A stretch of 64,000 bases of DNA from Actinomycetales bacterium (GCA_002919305.1 PKFB01000057.1:117789-181788), one strand, 5' to 3'. Shown: positions 37,427 to 46,719, numbered from the stretch's first letter. Notes: a model not told the origin generated them from the letters alone. Program-made: numbers and translations.

Positions 37427-38286
37427 TCGAAGCGCACAACAACCAGTGGCTCGCCGCCTTGGCCGTGGAGCTGCGCCGGTGTGGGGTGGCACCGGATCTC
37501 GCCCACCATGTCGTCCACGAGGTAGCCACTCATCTGCGCGACAGCGGGGAGGCGGCTTCACAGGTTTTCGGTACCCCCGCCGCCTATGCGGCAGCGGTCG
37601 CCGACAGCCTGGGGCCGAGCACCGGGATCTACCAGGCACGACGCCCCACTGGTCAGGTGAGGTTGGCGGTACGCGGGGTGAGCAAGCGGTACGGCAGACG
37701 GTCCGTGCTGCGCAATGTGGACCTGACGGTCCGGGCGGGTGAGATCGCCGCGATCGTAGGGGCTAACGGTTGTGGGAAGAGCACGCTGTTGCGGATCTGT
37801 GCCGGGATACTCAGCCCCGACAGCGGTGAGGTTTTCATCGACGGCCGGATCGGCTACTGCCCCCAGGAAGGGGGCACCTATGACTTCTTACTGCCCGATG
37901 AACATTTCGTTCTGGTGGGTGCCGGACGCGGAATGAGCCGGGATCAGGCCGTGAGCGATGGGCGCAGACAAGCCGGTCATCTGGGATGGGACGCTCGGGA
38001 GCGCGTGTTGGCCCGGCATCTGTCCGGTGGGACACGCCAGAAGCTGAACCTGGTGATGTCCAGCCTGGGAGACCCTGAGATTCTGCTGCTCGACGAGCCC
38101 TACCAGGGGTTTGACAGGGGGACCTACCTGGACTTTTGGGACCAGTTATGGGAGTGGCGCAACGCCGGCCGGGCGATCGTGGTGGTCACCCACCTGCTTA
38201 ACCATCTGGATCGGGTCGACACCGTGCTGGATTTGACCCCCTCAGCCCCGGTGACCGGGGTAGGGCAGCGGAGGGCAGAACCATGA
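37423..38286 (+). CDS. ABC ATPase with fused HAAS-like N-terminal domain
   Basis: 287 residues from GTG 37423. Residues 1-65 are a helical region ([20 protein letters not shown], then [13 protein letters not shown] and [16 protein letters not shown]) that looks like the HAAS/permease-prefix domain normally encoded as a separate PadR partner. The ATPase follows: Walker [10 protein letters not shown], an unusually worn Q-loop region (GYCPQEGG), signature [14 protein letters not shown], Walker B ILLLDEP and switch His in [10 protein letters not shown]. It should energise the permease encoded next, with which it overlaps by 4 nt. Substrate unknown; export of a drug, lipid or peptide is usual for this type. 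Confidence 0.87.
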   Translation: MIEAHNNQWLAALAVELRRCGVAPDLAHHVVHEVATHLRDSGEAASQVFGTPAAYAAAVADSLGPSTGIYQARRPTGQVRLAVRGVSKRYGRRSVLRNVDLTVRAGEIAAIVGANGCGKSTLLRICAGILSPDSGEVFIDGRIGYCPQEGGTYDFLLPDEHFVLVGAGRGMSRDQAVSDGRRQAGHLGWDARERVLARHLSGGTRQKLNLVMSSLGDPEILLLDEPYQGFDRGTYLDFWDQLWEWRNAGRAIVVVTHLLNHLDRVDTVLDLTPSAPVTGVGQRRAEP

Positions 38287-38975
38287 CCAAGCTGTACACG
38301 GTCGCGGAGATGACCGGCCGCGAGATATTCCGGCGGCGCGGCGTGCTGGTACTGCTGTTGACGTTACCGCTGGCCTTCTATCTCGCCCGTCGCACCGATC
38401 ACAGTGGACAGGCGGTGCGGTTTGTGTTGTTGGGTGTGAGCTGGGCCGTCAGCGTGGTCGCGTTGTTCGCCGGAAGCGCCAGTCGCGCGATCGAGCCCAG
38501 ATTGCGTTTGTCGGGGTACCGGAGCCACCAGCTGTATCTCGGGCGCTTGGCGGCGCTGTGGGGCATCGGTGCGGTGTTGTCCGTCCCTTACACCCTTCTG
38601 GTGGCGGTTGACCAGGACGCGGTGCGCTCCGGCGCGGTCGCGGTGGCGATGCTGCTGGGGGTGGCGGTCGCCGCGCCGCTCGGTTTGCTGCTCAGCGCCG
38701 TGTTGCCTCGGGAACTGGAGGGCACGCTGGCGCTGCTGATCGTGATCGGACTACAGATGATCATCGATCCCAGCGCGACGGTGGCGCGGTCGCTGCCGTT
38801 CTGGTCGAGCCGGGAGATCGCGACCTACGCGGTGGACCACGTCGACTCCGGGTACCTCGAGCGTGGGGTGCTCCACGGGTTGGGTTTCATGATCGGACTG
38901 ACCGTGTTGGTCGCGGTGATCTCGACGCTCCGGTTGCGCCGGCGGCCGCATCTGCGGGTGATGCCGATCCAGTGA
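38283..38975 (+). CDS. ABC transporter permease
   Basis: 230 residues with about six transmembrane helices and short loops; it starts [20 protein letters not shown], typical of ABC-2 type export permeases. No extracellular domain. The ATG overlaps the stop of the ATPase gene (ATGA). Together the PadR, ATPase and permease form a compact exporter operon; the substrate is not identifiable. Confidence 0.83.
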   Translation: MTKLYTVAEMTGREIFRRRGVLVLLLTLPLAFYLARRTDHSGQAVRFVLLGVSWAVSVVALFAGSASRAIEPRLRLSGYRSHQLYLGRLAALWGIGAVLSVPYTLLVAVDQDAVRSGAVAVAMLLGVAVAAPLGLLLSAVLPRELEGTLALLIVIGLQMIIDPSATVARSLPFWSSREIATYAVDHVDSGYLERGVLHGLGFMIGLTVLVAVISTLRLRRRPHLRVMPIQ

Positions 38976-39095
38976 GCGATGGTGGGCTACGGATCGGTGA
39001 CCGACAGCGGACAATTCGAAAACATACCCGCGAGTAGTACTAGCGAGTAACATGGGGCGGGAGGGGCATCCTACGCGTACCACCAAGGAGGGCCT

Positions 39096-41135
39096 ATGGC
39101 CACCACGAGTACGCCCCGTTCAGTCCCGTCCGCCGGTCAGCCGGAGCCCGGAGCGGCCCTGGCGCCCTCGGGCGGTGCCACCACCAGTACCCCGCGGGTC
39201 AGTGAGCGGGAGGCTCGACAGGTCGCCGAAGCCGCCCGGGAGCGGGAATGGCGCAGGCCAAGTTTCGGCAAGGAACTCTTCCTGGGCCGGCTACGCCTCG
39301 ACTTGATCGACCCTCACCCACGTCCCACCGACGCCGACCGTGCCCGGGGGGAGGAGTTCCTGGAGCGACTGCGACAATTCGCGGTCACTCAGATCGACGG
39401 AGCCCGCATCGAGCGGGAAGCGCGGATCCCAGACTCCGTCGTCAATGGGCTGCGTCGTTTAGGCGCCTTCGGTATGAAGATCGCCCCTGAGTACGGCGGT
39501 CTGGGCTTGTCCCACTACTACTACTGTCGTGCCCTCGGGCTGATCGGCTCGGCCAGCCCCGCGGTCGGGGCCCTGCTGTCGGCGCACCAGTCGATCGGCG
39601 TACCCCAGCCTTTGACGCTGTTCGGGACACCGGAGCAAAAACGCCGGTTCCTGCCCCGACTCGCGGCGGGTGAGATCAGCGCGTTCCTGCTGACCGAGCC
39701 TGATGTGGGATCCGATCCGGCGCGGCTCCGAACCACCGCCACGCCCACCGAGGATGGATCGGCGTACCTGATCAATGGGGTGAAGCTGTGGGCGACCAAC
39801 GGTGTGGTCGCTGACCTGCTGGTGGTGATGGCGCGGGTCGAGCCCCGAGAAGGGGCCGCAGAAGGCCGAGGCGGCATCACGGCCTTCGTGGTCGAAGCCG
39901 ACACCCCCGGGGTGACCGTGGAGCGACGCAACTCCTTCATGGGGCTGCGCGGCCTGGAGAACAGCGTCACCCGTTTCCACAACGTGCGGGTGCCGGCCGA
40001 GAACGTCATCGGAGAGGTGGGCAAAGGCCTGAAGGTCGCGCTGACCACACTCAACACCGGTCGGCTGTCCCTGCCAGCGATGTGTGTCGCGGCCAGCAAG
40101 TACAGCCTGCGCGTCGCCCGAGGCTGGGCGGCCGAACGCGTGCAGTGGGGGCACCCGGTGGCCCAGCACGAGGCGATCGCGAGCAAGCTCGCCTTCATGG
40201 CGGCCTCGACCTTCGGGATGGAGGCGGTGCTGGAGCTGACCGCGATGCTCGCCGACGACAACCGCAATGACATCCGTATCGAGGCGGCGTTGGCCAAGCT
40301 GTACGCCTCGGAGCTGGCCTGGCGGGTCGTCGACGAACTGGTGCAGATCCGGGGCGGCCGAGGCTACGAAACGGCTGATTCGCTCGCCGCACGCGGTGAG
40401 CGCGCGATCCCCGCCGAGCAGCTGATGCGGGATCTGCGGATCAACCGGATCTTCGAAGGCTCCACCGAGATCATGCATCTGTTCATCGCGCGGGAGGCGG
40501 TCGATGCCCACCTGGCTGTGGCGGGCGACGTCATCGATCCCGAGGCCGACCTGGGGCGCAAGGCGCGAGCCGCGGCCAAGGCCGGAGGGTTCTACGCGCG
40601 GTGGCTGCCGTCGCTGGTGGTCGGCAAGGGACACCAACCGCGAGGGTACGCAGAATTCGGCCCATTGGCCCGTCACCTGCGGTATGTGGAGCGCACTAGC
40701 CGGAAGCTGGCGCGGAACACCTTCTATGGAATGGCGCGGTGGCAGGGGCGGCTGGAGCACCGGCAGGGATTTTTGGGCCGGCTGGTTGACATCGGAGCCG
40801 AGCTGTACGCGATGAGCGCGGCGTGTGTGCGGGCGCGGATGCTCGGAACCGTCGAGGCCACCGAGCTGGCGGATCTGTTCTGCGCCCAGGCCCGATCGCG
40901 GATCGAGATCCTGCTGGAGCAGCTGTGGCGTAACACCGACGCTTTGGATCGGCGGGCTGCCGCCCGAGTGGTGGCGGGGCGGTACGCGTGGCTGGAGGAG
41001 GGCATCGTCGAGCCGGCGGTTCCGAACGGCGAAGCCGCACCATGGGTCTGTCCGTGGCGGCCAGGGCCCGCCACCGTGCCTGATGTCAGGCGCCGGATTC
41101 CCCGCGAAACCCCGGTGGAGACGGCGGATACCTGA
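39096..41135 (+). CDS. Acyl-CoA dehydrogenase, long FadE type
   Basis: 679 residues from ATG 39096, with AAGGAGG upstream. About 65 Pro/Ser/Thr-rich residues precede the dehydrogenase fold. FAD and substrate segments are FLLTEPDVGSDPARLRTTAT, LWATNGVVADLLVVMARV and NSVTRFHNVRVPAENVIGEV, with the catalytic-type Glu in IFEGSTEIMHLF (about residue 455). A C-terminal helical extension of about 170 residues (from AVDAHLAV onwards) is typical of the long FadE class. Overlapping short direct repeats GCGAGTA at 39030-39050 may bind a regulator. It is convergent with the DUF3037 gene. Confidence 0.88.
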   Translation: MATTSTPRSVPSAGQPEPGAALAPSGGATTSTPRVSEREARQVAEAAREREWRRPSFGKELFLGRLRLDLIDPHPRPTDADRARGEEFLERLRQFAVTQIDGARIEREARIPDSVVNGLRRLGAFGMKIAPEYGGLGLSHYYYCRALGLIGSASPAVGALLSAHQSIGVPQPLTLFGTPEQKRRFLPRLAAGEISAFLLTEPDVGSDPARLRTTATPTEDGSAYLINGVKLWATNGVVADLLVVMARVEPREGAAEGRGGITAFVVEADTPGVTVERRNSFMGLRGLENSVTRFHNVRVPAENVIGEVGKGLKVALTTLNTGRLSLPAMCVAASKYSLRVARGWAAERVQWGHPVAQHEAIASKLAFMAASTFGMEAVLELTAMLADDNRNDIRIEAALAKLYASELAWRVVDELVQIRGGRGYETADSLAARGERAIPAEQLMRDLRINRIFEGSTEIMHLFIAREAVDAHLAVAGDVIDPEADLGRKARAAAKAGGFYARWLPSLVVGKGHQPRGYAEFGPLARHLRYVERTSRKLARNTFYGMARWQGRLEHRQGFLGRLVDIGAELYAMSAACVRARMLGTVEATELADLFCAQARSRIEILLEQLWRNTDALDRRAAARVVAGRYAWLEEGIVEPAVPNGEAAPWVCPWRPGPATVPDVRRRIPRETPVETADT

Positions 41136-41236
41136 CGGCTAGCCGCTGACAACGTGAGAAACGGCATGGGCGCGGCGCTCCGATCGGGGGCAGAACCCCG
41201 AGAGGGGGCCGCGGCCCGTGCCCGCGTTCTCCGTCC

Positions 41237-41617
41237 CTATTGGACAAGAGTCCTGAACAGGCGGTCCAGTTCAGCGGCTGGATCATCGGTCAAGCCTGCG
41301 TGCACCGGCCCAGGCTGGAGCACCGTGCTCCGAGGCGCGGTCAGCCACCGGAACCGGGCACCGGGCGGCTGGTCGGCGGCCTGACCGGCGGCCTGGCCCC
41401 CCTGACACATCCGGGAGACGGCCTGTAGCGCCGCGCGTACCCCATCGAGATCCAAGGCAGGGTCAAGGGCACGCAGCCGGGTGTCGTCGACCCAGCAACG
41501 ACAGTCCAGGAAGTCCCGGGCACGGCAGTAGACGATCACCCCGACGTTCATCAGCTCGCCGCGCTCCACCCGGGGTACCACACGGAGCACGGCGTATTCG
41601 AAGACGTCGAGCATCAT
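41237..41617 (-). CDS. DUF3037 domain-containing protein
   Basis: 126 residues. The DUF3037 pattern FEYAVLRVVPRVERGELMNV followed by GVIVYCRARDFLDCR opens the protein; the C-terminal third is variable. Members are commonly located directly beside a HipA-like kinase, as here: the kinase gene ends 64 bp upstream on the same strand. Function unknown; a regulatory or substrate role for the kinase is possible but unproven. Confidence 0.85.
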   Translation of the reverse strand: MMLDVFEYAVLRVVPRVERGELMNVGVIVYCRARDFLDCRCWVDDTRLRALDPALDLDGVRAALQAVSRMCQGGQAAGQAADQPPGARFRWLTAPRSTVLQPGPVHAGLTDDPAAELDRLFRTLVQ

Positions 41618-41681
41618 TCACGCCCTTGTGTCATAGCTGGTAGGAGCACTGGAGCACCGGCGTGGTGGGTGCAAGGCGTTA

Positions 41682-42440
41682 TCACGGGGCTACTCCCGGC
41701 AACCACGCCTCCGGTTGGGCGGCCCGCGTCAGCAAATGATCGATGTACGCGCGGCGTACCGCGGCTGGATCGGTGAATCCAGGTTCGTCGGTGAGCCATT
41801 GGTCGGGGATCAGCCCAGTGACCTCGGCAAGGAGGTCGCCGGTGATGCGGGCACTCAGCTCCACGGACACCTCGGGCAGTGACGTAGCGAAATCCTTAAG
41901 GACATGATCGCTGGCGTTGAACGGGCGGGTCACCAGACGCTCCGCGGTCGGCCAGGCATGATGGAACCACAGACTCGCGCCGTGGTCGATTAGCCAGATG
42001 TCACGATGCCAGACCAGCAGGTTCGGGTTGCGCCAGCTGCGGTCGACGTTGTTGATCAACGCGTCGAACCACAACACCCGGGAGGCGAAGTCGGACGGCA
42101 CCGGCCAGGCTAGCGGGTCATAGCCCAGCGAACCCGGTAGGAAATCCACGCCCAGATTCAGGCCACCACTGGCCTTGAGCAGGTCCTGGACCTCTGGGTC
42201 GGGCTCGTGCCGACCGATCACCGGATCGAGCTCGACCAAAACCAGCTCAGGGACTGGTAGACCCAGGCGGCGGGCCAGTTCACCCGCGATGATCTCGGCG
42301 ATGAGCGCTTTGCGTCCCTGCCCAGCACCGTGGAACTTCACGACATAGGTTCCCAGGTCATCCGCCTCCACGATGCCTGGCATGGATCCGCCTTCACGCA
42401 GCGGTATTACGTAACGGGTGGCGGTGACAGTCCTGAGCAC
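41682..42440 (-). CDS. HipA-like kinase family protein
   Basis: 252 residues from GTG 42440, which begins VLRTVTATRYVIPLREGGS as in the family; an in-frame ATG at 42467 is a possible alternative. HipA-like kinase signatures are ADDLGTYVVKFHGAGQG (ATP-binding strand with Lys), the catalytic segment INNVDRSWRNPNLLVWH and the metal motif LIDHGASLWF. It lacks the N-terminal domain of classical HipA, and no HipB antitoxin gene is present; instead DUF3037 follows. It may phosphorylate a protein target. Confidence 0.82.
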   Translation of the reverse strand: MLRTVTATRYVIPLREGGSMPGIVEADDLGTYVVKFHGAGQGRKALIAEIIAGELARRLGLPVPELVLVELDPVIGRHEPDPEVQDLLKASGGLNLGVDFLPGSLGYDPLAWPVPSDFASRVLWFDALINNVDRSWRNPNLLVWHRDIWLIDHGASLWFHHAWPTAERLVTRPFNASDHVLKDFATSLPEVSVELSARITGDLLAEVTGLIPDQWLTDEPGFTDPAAVRRAYIDHLLTRAAQPEAWLPGVAP

Positions 42441-42875
42441 CCGGATACGGTACTGGGCATCCCGCATAGGTCCAGCGGAATTTTCGGTCTGCCGGTGGAA
42501 CGGGAGCGGTATACCGGTCACAGGACGTCAAATACTTCTCGACAAGAAGGACCTATCCGGCAAACCGGAGTATAAAACTGGGATGGGATGTGGCTCGGAG
42601 TTGTCAATAGCTAGGCCTGTGCGGAAATATCCGTATAGGTCAATCTTTGATTACGCTGGGCAGCCTGGTTCCAGGGATAACACCTACGGCGGGGCACCGT
42701 GCTACAGCTGGCTGGCATACGATGCCGAACCGGGGCCACCTCACGGGTACCCGGCCAGGGCTGTCAGGGCGACGGTCCCTGTCGTCGGGCGAACCGATGA
42801 GCACGATCAAATGCGTCAGCATGGGATCGTGGGCCGTTTGGAAAACAGCCCATCAACTCGACGGGGAGGAGACAC
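42441..42875. other. Gene-free divergent region
   Basis: 435 bp between the HipA-like and PhyH genes. A modest AT-rich stretch (42600-42655, with TTGTCA at 42601 and AAATAT 18 nt later) could be a PhyH promoter. A small ORF on the plus strand has no coding character. Confidence 0.4.
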
Positions 42876-43760
42876 GTGAGCACGTTGGCGCCGGCCGCTC
42901 GTGGGCCGATGACCGCCGAGGAGCGGAAACAGTTTGAGGAAGACGGGTACCTCATCATCCGGGGCGCGCTGAATCCCGATGAGGTGGCGTACTACACCAA
43001 GGCCATCGACGAGGCGTACGAGGCCCAGAAGAAGGCGGGCAACGTCTCGCCGTACGGCTCCCTGCACAAGCTCAGCGCCGTGACCAGCTGCCCGGCTCTG
43101 GTTCCGCTGCTTGACCACCCTGCGGTCTTCCCGCTGGTCTGGTCCACGATCGGCTGGAACATTCACGTCTACCACTCCCACTTCGACGTACACCCCACGG
43201 TGCCGCCGGAGCAGCCGTTCCGCTGGGAGTGGCACCAGGACGGTGGACGCCAGAACGTGGAGCTGGAGACCGACCCGCGGCCTCGGATGTCGGTGAAGCT
43301 CGCCTACTTCCTGTCGGACGTGTCCGAGAAGGGGCGCGGCAACCTCAAGGTGATCCCCGGCAGCCACAAGCGCAACTGGCTGCCTGGTCCGCCCAACCGC
43401 AACACGGAGTGGCCAGAGCCCGAGGACGCCATCGAGGTCCAGGTCAGCCCGGGTGACGTGGTGTTCTTCGACCGGCGGATCTGGCACGCTCGGTCCAACA
43501 ACTACTCCGACATCACCCGCAAGGTGGTGTTCATGGGGTACACGTTCCGGTGGATCCACATCCGGGACGAGGTGGCCGACCTGCCTAACCAGCCGTGGTG
43601 GAAGGACCTGACCCCGATCCAGCGGCAGCTGCTCGGCGGTGAGGGCGACGGCACCGGTGACCACCAGTGGGGCCACTACCCCGACCGGGTGCCGCTGTAC
43701 ACCTACCTGAAGGAGAACAACCTGCTGGACCCGGAGACCAACCGGGCTCACCGCCGCTGA
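42876..43760 (+). CDS. Phytanoyl-CoA dioxygenase (PhyH) family protein
   Basis: 294 residues from GTG 42876 (GGGGAGGAG upstream). Fe(II) ligands are visible: H120 and D122 in WEWHQDGG and distal H204 in RIWHARSNN, with Arg206 for 2-oxoglutarate. GNLKVIPGSHKRNWL is the usual PhyH beta-strand motif. It should be a non-haem 2-oxoglutarate-dependent hydroxylase; ectoine hydroxylase belongs to this superfamily, but its specific motifs are not clear here. Codon use is strikingly uniform (C/G endings, preferred codons), suggesting high expression. It converges with the kinase-like gene behind a long inverted repeat. Confidence 0.87.
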   Translation: MSTLAPAARGPMTAEERKQFEEDGYLIIRGALNPDEVAYYTKAIDEAYEAQKKAGNVSPYGSLHKLSAVTSCPALVPLLDHPAVFPLVWSTIGWNIHVYHSHFDVHPTVPPEQPFRWEWHQDGGRQNVELETDPRPRMSVKLAYFLSDVSEKGRGNLKVIPGSHKRNWLPGPPNRNTEWPEPEDAIEVQVSPGDVVFFDRRIWHARSNNYSDITRKVVFMGYTFRWIHIRDEVADLPNQPWWKDLTPIQRQLLGGEGDGTGDHQWGHYPDRVPLYTYLKENNLLDPETNRAHRR

Positions 43761-43839
43761 TCAACGGAACCGTCGGTCGATGGTGCGGCAGCACCGTCGA
43801 CCGCGGAACTCCCCGATAGCTGCTTGGTATGCGCTCTGA

Positions 43840-43899
43840 CGTGGTCCCGGATCCGGGACCGGCCCCACCCCTTCACAGGGAGTCGGATCCGGGACCACG
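43840..43899. terminator. Nested inverted repeat between convergent genes
   Basis: CGTGGTCCCGGATCC (43840-43854) and GGATCCGGGACCACG (43885-43899) are perfect 15-bp inverted arms. The left arm also belongs to a compact palindrome, GGTCCCGGATCCGGGACC (43843-43860). It is a likely bidirectional terminator for PhyH and the kinase-like gene. Confidence 0.65.
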
Positions 43900-44005
43900 C
43901 AGGGCCGGCGGCCGGTAACGCCAGGCGGTCACCATCCGCTCGAACAACGGTCGATCATGATCGTTGGCCGCCGACGACGAGAGCGGTCAGACGACTCCGG
44001 CCCGA

Positions 44006-44632
44006 TCACGCCTCAACAACAGCGGGGTGGCGGGGATCATCGATCCGCACCACCACGTCGGCGTGGGTTTCCGGCGCGACCTCCCGGGCGTACCGCTCAT
44101 AGGCCGGCAGGGTCCACCGCTGATCGGCAGGGGTACGCCGTGACAGCGCACCGGGGGAGAGCGCCAGGTGAATGGTCAGGTCCAAAGGCAGTCCACGCCC
44201 CAGCAGTAACGGGCCACTCAGGAGTAGGACTCCGCCTGCCGGCAGCTGTACATACGACGCTCGGGTGGCCCGGTCTGTCTCCGCGTTCCACAGCGCGGGC
44301 AGCACTCGTCCGGTCCCACCTGGGGATAGCGGGCCGAGCACCTCCCGGGTGAGGCCGCCGACATCCAACCAATCCTCGTAGAACACGTCCGGGTCGGTGC
44401 GGCCGCGTTCCAGGCGCAGCGACGCTGGCCTCAGATAGTCACGTGTCGACACCCGCAACGCGGCCCGGCCGCGTACCCGGATCGGATCCACCAAGGCATC
44501 GGCGAGCCTGTCTGGATCGGCCGCTGGCGGGCCATCAACCGCTACCCGTACCCAACCCTCCCGCCGTGTGGCGGCGATGCGTTCAGCGAGCTCCTCCACT
44601 AAGGCGGTTGGCGTGACAGGTCGGACCCGCAT
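44006..44632 (-). CDS. Uridine kinase-like protein with degenerate P-loop
   Basis: 208 residues aligned in layout with uridine kinase-like P-loop proteins: VRVAVDGPPAADPDRLADAL (P-loop region), STRDYLRPASLRLERGRTDP and LLSGPLLLGRGLPLDLTIHL. However the P-loop reads DGPPAADPD instead of GxxGxGKS/T; the Lys and Ser/Thr that bind phosphate are gone. It may be catalytically inactive or bind another ligand. The short gap (33 bp) to the divergent APH-like gene suggests a shared regulatory region. Confidence 0.7.
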   Translation of the reverse strand: MRVRPVTPTALVEELAERIAATRREGWVRVAVDGPPAADPDRLADALVDPIRVRGRAALRVSTRDYLRPASLRLERGRTDPDVFYEDWLDVGGLTREVLGPLSPGGTGRVLPALWNAETDRATRASYVQLPAGGVLLLSGPLLLGRGLPLDLTIHLALSPGALSRRTPADQRWTLPAYERYAREVAPETHADVVVRIDDPRHPAVVEA

Positions 44633-44665
44633 TCGCTCATTCTGCCGGGATGCTTCACTGGGCAG

Positions 44666-45595
44666 ATGAGCGTGGCCACCCTGATACCGGAGTTACTCCG
44701 TGTCGGACAGATGCTCGCGGAGGATGGTGGGGAGCCGGAGGTGCTGGCCGATCGCCCTGACGGGGTGGTGGTCAAGGTCGCCGAGGTGGTGGTCAAAGCG
44801 CATCCCACCGGGACCGATGAGGAGGCGCTCTGTGACCGGCTGCGCGCAGCATCCAGCGCCATGCTGCGAGGCGTATTTCTGGCGCCGCTGTCGATGCCCG
44901 ACGGCACCTTGTACACACGGGTGGGGGAGCGTCTGGTAACGGCCTGGCCGGCCGGGACAGCCGTGGATCCTCAGGACCCCGACGCCGCGCCCTGGGAAGC
45001 GGCGGCCCACGCGCTGGCCCGACTTCATACCACTGACGTGACAGCCGTTTTTCCGGCGGGAGCACCTCCGGCAGGAGGCCCGCGTCGGGTAGCGCGCGCT
45101 ATGGAGCGGCTGCGGCGCATCGACCACCCGCAGGCGAAGGTGGTACGCGCGGCGTACCGATCACTGCCTGCGTGGGCGACCGGGGCCGCCGTAGCTCCGC
45201 CGCCGAGCCGCCTGCGGGGTCTGACCCACGGCGACTGGCATCTGGGGCAGGTGGTGGCACTGGCCGGTTCATGGTTACTGATCGATGTGGATGATCTCGG
45301 TGTGGGGGACCCTTCGTGGGATCTGGCGCGCCCTGCCGCCTGGTACGCCGCTGGGCTCTTACCACCTGAGGTGTGGCGTCGTTTCCTGGACGCCTACCGC
45401 GCCGCGGGTGGGCCGGCGCTGCCCGCCGAGGGGGATCCGTGGTCAGTGCTGGATATCCCCGCCCGGGCGCTGGTGACGCAGTCGGCGGCGTTGGCCCTCG
45501 TCACGGCGGAGCGGGAGGGACGGGGGTTGGATGAGGTGGACACCGCGCTGGTTACTGCGTGCGCACGGATCACGAGCATGGCTGACGTATCGTGA
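44666..45595 (+). CDS. Aminoglycoside phosphotransferase-like protein
   Basis: 309 residues of the APH/choline-kinase fold. Catalytic loop LTHGDWHLGQV (Asp of HGD; Gln replaces the usual Asn) and the metal-binding LLIDVDDLGVGDPSWDLA are clear. The N-terminal lobe has VVKVAEVVVKAHPTG. Such proteins phosphorylate small molecules; drug resistance is not implied. It is divergent from the uridine kinase-like gene, 33 bp apart, and followed by the zinc-ribbon gene 55 bp later. Confidence 0.82.
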   Translation: MSVATLIPELLRVGQMLAEDGGEPEVLADRPDGVVVKVAEVVVKAHPTGTDEEALCDRLRAASSAMLRGVFLAPLSMPDGTLYTRVGERLVTAWPAGTAVDPQDPDAAPWEAAAHALARLHTTDVTAVFPAGAPPAGGPRRVARAMERLRRIDHPQAKVVRAAYRSLPAWATGAAVAPPPSRLRGLTHGDWHLGQVVALAGSWLLIDVDDLGVGDPSWDLARPAAWYAAGLLPPEVWRRFLDAYRAAGGPALPAEGDPWSVLDIPARALVTQSAALALVTAEREGRGLDEVDTALVTACARITSMADVS

Positions 45596-45650
45596 AGGTC
45601 GAGTGATGTTTTCGATCCGTGCATGAGCGCGGGACGGTGGGAGCCTGGAT

Positions 45651-45911
45651 ATGAGTCAGTTGCTGCAGTGCCCGAAGTGTCACGGCACGATGCGTACCTA
45701 CAACCGCAGCGGCATCCACATCGAGCAGTGCGACTCGTGCCGTGGGATCTTCCTGGACTACGGTGAGTTGGAGTCGTTGACCCGGCTTGAGGCCCAATGG
45801 GCCGCCGCCCCGCCGCCACCCCCGGCCTACGGGCAACCGGGTTGGGGTGTCCCGCACGGCGGTCATCATTTCAAGCACCGGAGCTTCGGGCGTTTGCTGT
45901 TCTCTTCCTGA
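45651..45911 (+). CDS. TFIIB-type zinc-ribbon protein
   Basis: 86 residues. Two CxxC knuckles (CPKCHGTM at residue 8 and CDSCRGIF at residue 28) define a zf-TFIIB ribbon, and LDYGELESLTRLEAQW follows. The C-terminus is Pro/Gly/His-rich (HGGHHFKHRS). Function unknown; proteins of this kind are widespread in actinobacteria. ATG 45651 is preceded by GGGAGCC. Hairpins follow the stop. Confidence 0.85.
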   Translation: MSQLLQCPKCHGTMRTYNRSGIHIEQCDSCRGIFLDYGELESLTRLEAQWAAAPPPPPAYGQPGWGVPHGGHHFKHRSFGRLLFSS

Positions 45912-45936
45912 GTCTCGGCTCTCTCCTTGAGACTCA
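45909..45936 (+). terminator. Hairpin at zinc-ribbon gene stop
   Basis: TGAGTCTC (45909-45916, beginning with the stop codon) pairs with GAGACTCA (45929-45936). Confidence 0.5.
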
Positions 45937-45957
45937 GCACAGAAGGAGCACGTGAGT

Positions 45958-45989
45958 GGTCGGCCCGTGGCGTGGTGCACGGGCCGACC
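45958..45989. terminator. Strong hairpin between convergent genes
   Basis: GGTCGGCCCGTG (45958-45969) and CACGGGCCGACC (45978-45989) form a perfect 12-bp stem with an 8-nt loop, between the convergent zinc-ribbon and DUF6918 genes. It probably terminates both. Confidence 0.7.
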
Positions 45990-46022
45990 GGTTCGCCTAC
46001 CAGCCGGGGAACGGCGTCGGGC

Positions 46023-46466
46023 TTAGGCGTGCTTCTCGATCAGCCGACCGAGGGCAGGCAGCGCCTCCTCGACGTTCTTCTTGGCCTGCGGACGCAGCTT
46101 GTCGTACGCCTTCTTGATGGTGGCCTTCGAGGTCTTGGCCGCCCGCTCGTCCGTCACACCGAGCAGGGCGTCGGACACCTGGTCAGCGTGAGCGACGAGG
46201 TAGTCGGACAGTGATCCGTGCTGGCCGTTCTGGAAGTCAGCGTAGAACGGCTCAAGCCGGGAGACGAGGTCGTCGAGCAGGCTGTCGACCGCGTCGCGGA
46301 TGATGCCTGGGCGGAGGGCTTTAACCATCCCGTATGTGGTCTTCACCGCCATGCCGGAGACGCCCTGCTTGGCTGACACCTCATCATCGATCAGCTGCTG
46401 AGCGTCGGCAACAACCTGCGGGCGCTTGGCCGGGTCGAGGAGTATCTCCTTGAGCGTCCGTGTCAC
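46023..46466 (-). CDS. DUF6918 family protein
   Basis: 147 residues starting GTG, all-helical and lysine-rich: LKEILLDPAKRPQVVADAQQ, GVSGMAVKTTYGMVKALRPG and KKAYDKLRPQAKKNVEEALP. This matches the actinobacterial DUF6918 family, whose role is unknown. There is no signal peptide or membrane helix. It stands alone, flanked by terminator hairpins. Confidence 0.8.
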   Translation of the reverse strand: MTRTLKEILLDPAKRPQVVADAQQLIDDEVSAKQGVSGMAVKTTYGMVKALRPGIIRDAVDSLLDDLVSRLEPFYADFQNGQHGSLSDYLVAHADQVSDALLGVTDERAAKTSKATIKKAYDKLRPQAKKNVEEALPALGRLIEKHA

Positions 46467-46719
46467 GCCAGTCCTACCCTTTCTACCTGCACAATGACGG
46501 GAGCGATCTGCCCCGCGGAAGACCCCAACTGGCGGGATCGCTTGTGTCAGACTAGCTTCGCCTCGCCGCCTGAAAACGGGGGGTCACGGTTGTTGCGAAG
46601 TTGATAGCCCGTACCAGCGTATTTATGCACGTCGAACGCTGGGAACGTCTACGTAGGGTACAGACGGGCTCTGGTGGGCGGAACGGACGCTCAAGGAGTG
46701 GAATACGGGGTTAGGCGCC

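Noticed and set aside
39030..39051. TetR-type operator upstream of the long acyl-CoA dehydrogenase
   Set aside because: Only 4-bp inverted arms and two 7-bp direct repeats; too weak to claim as an operator.
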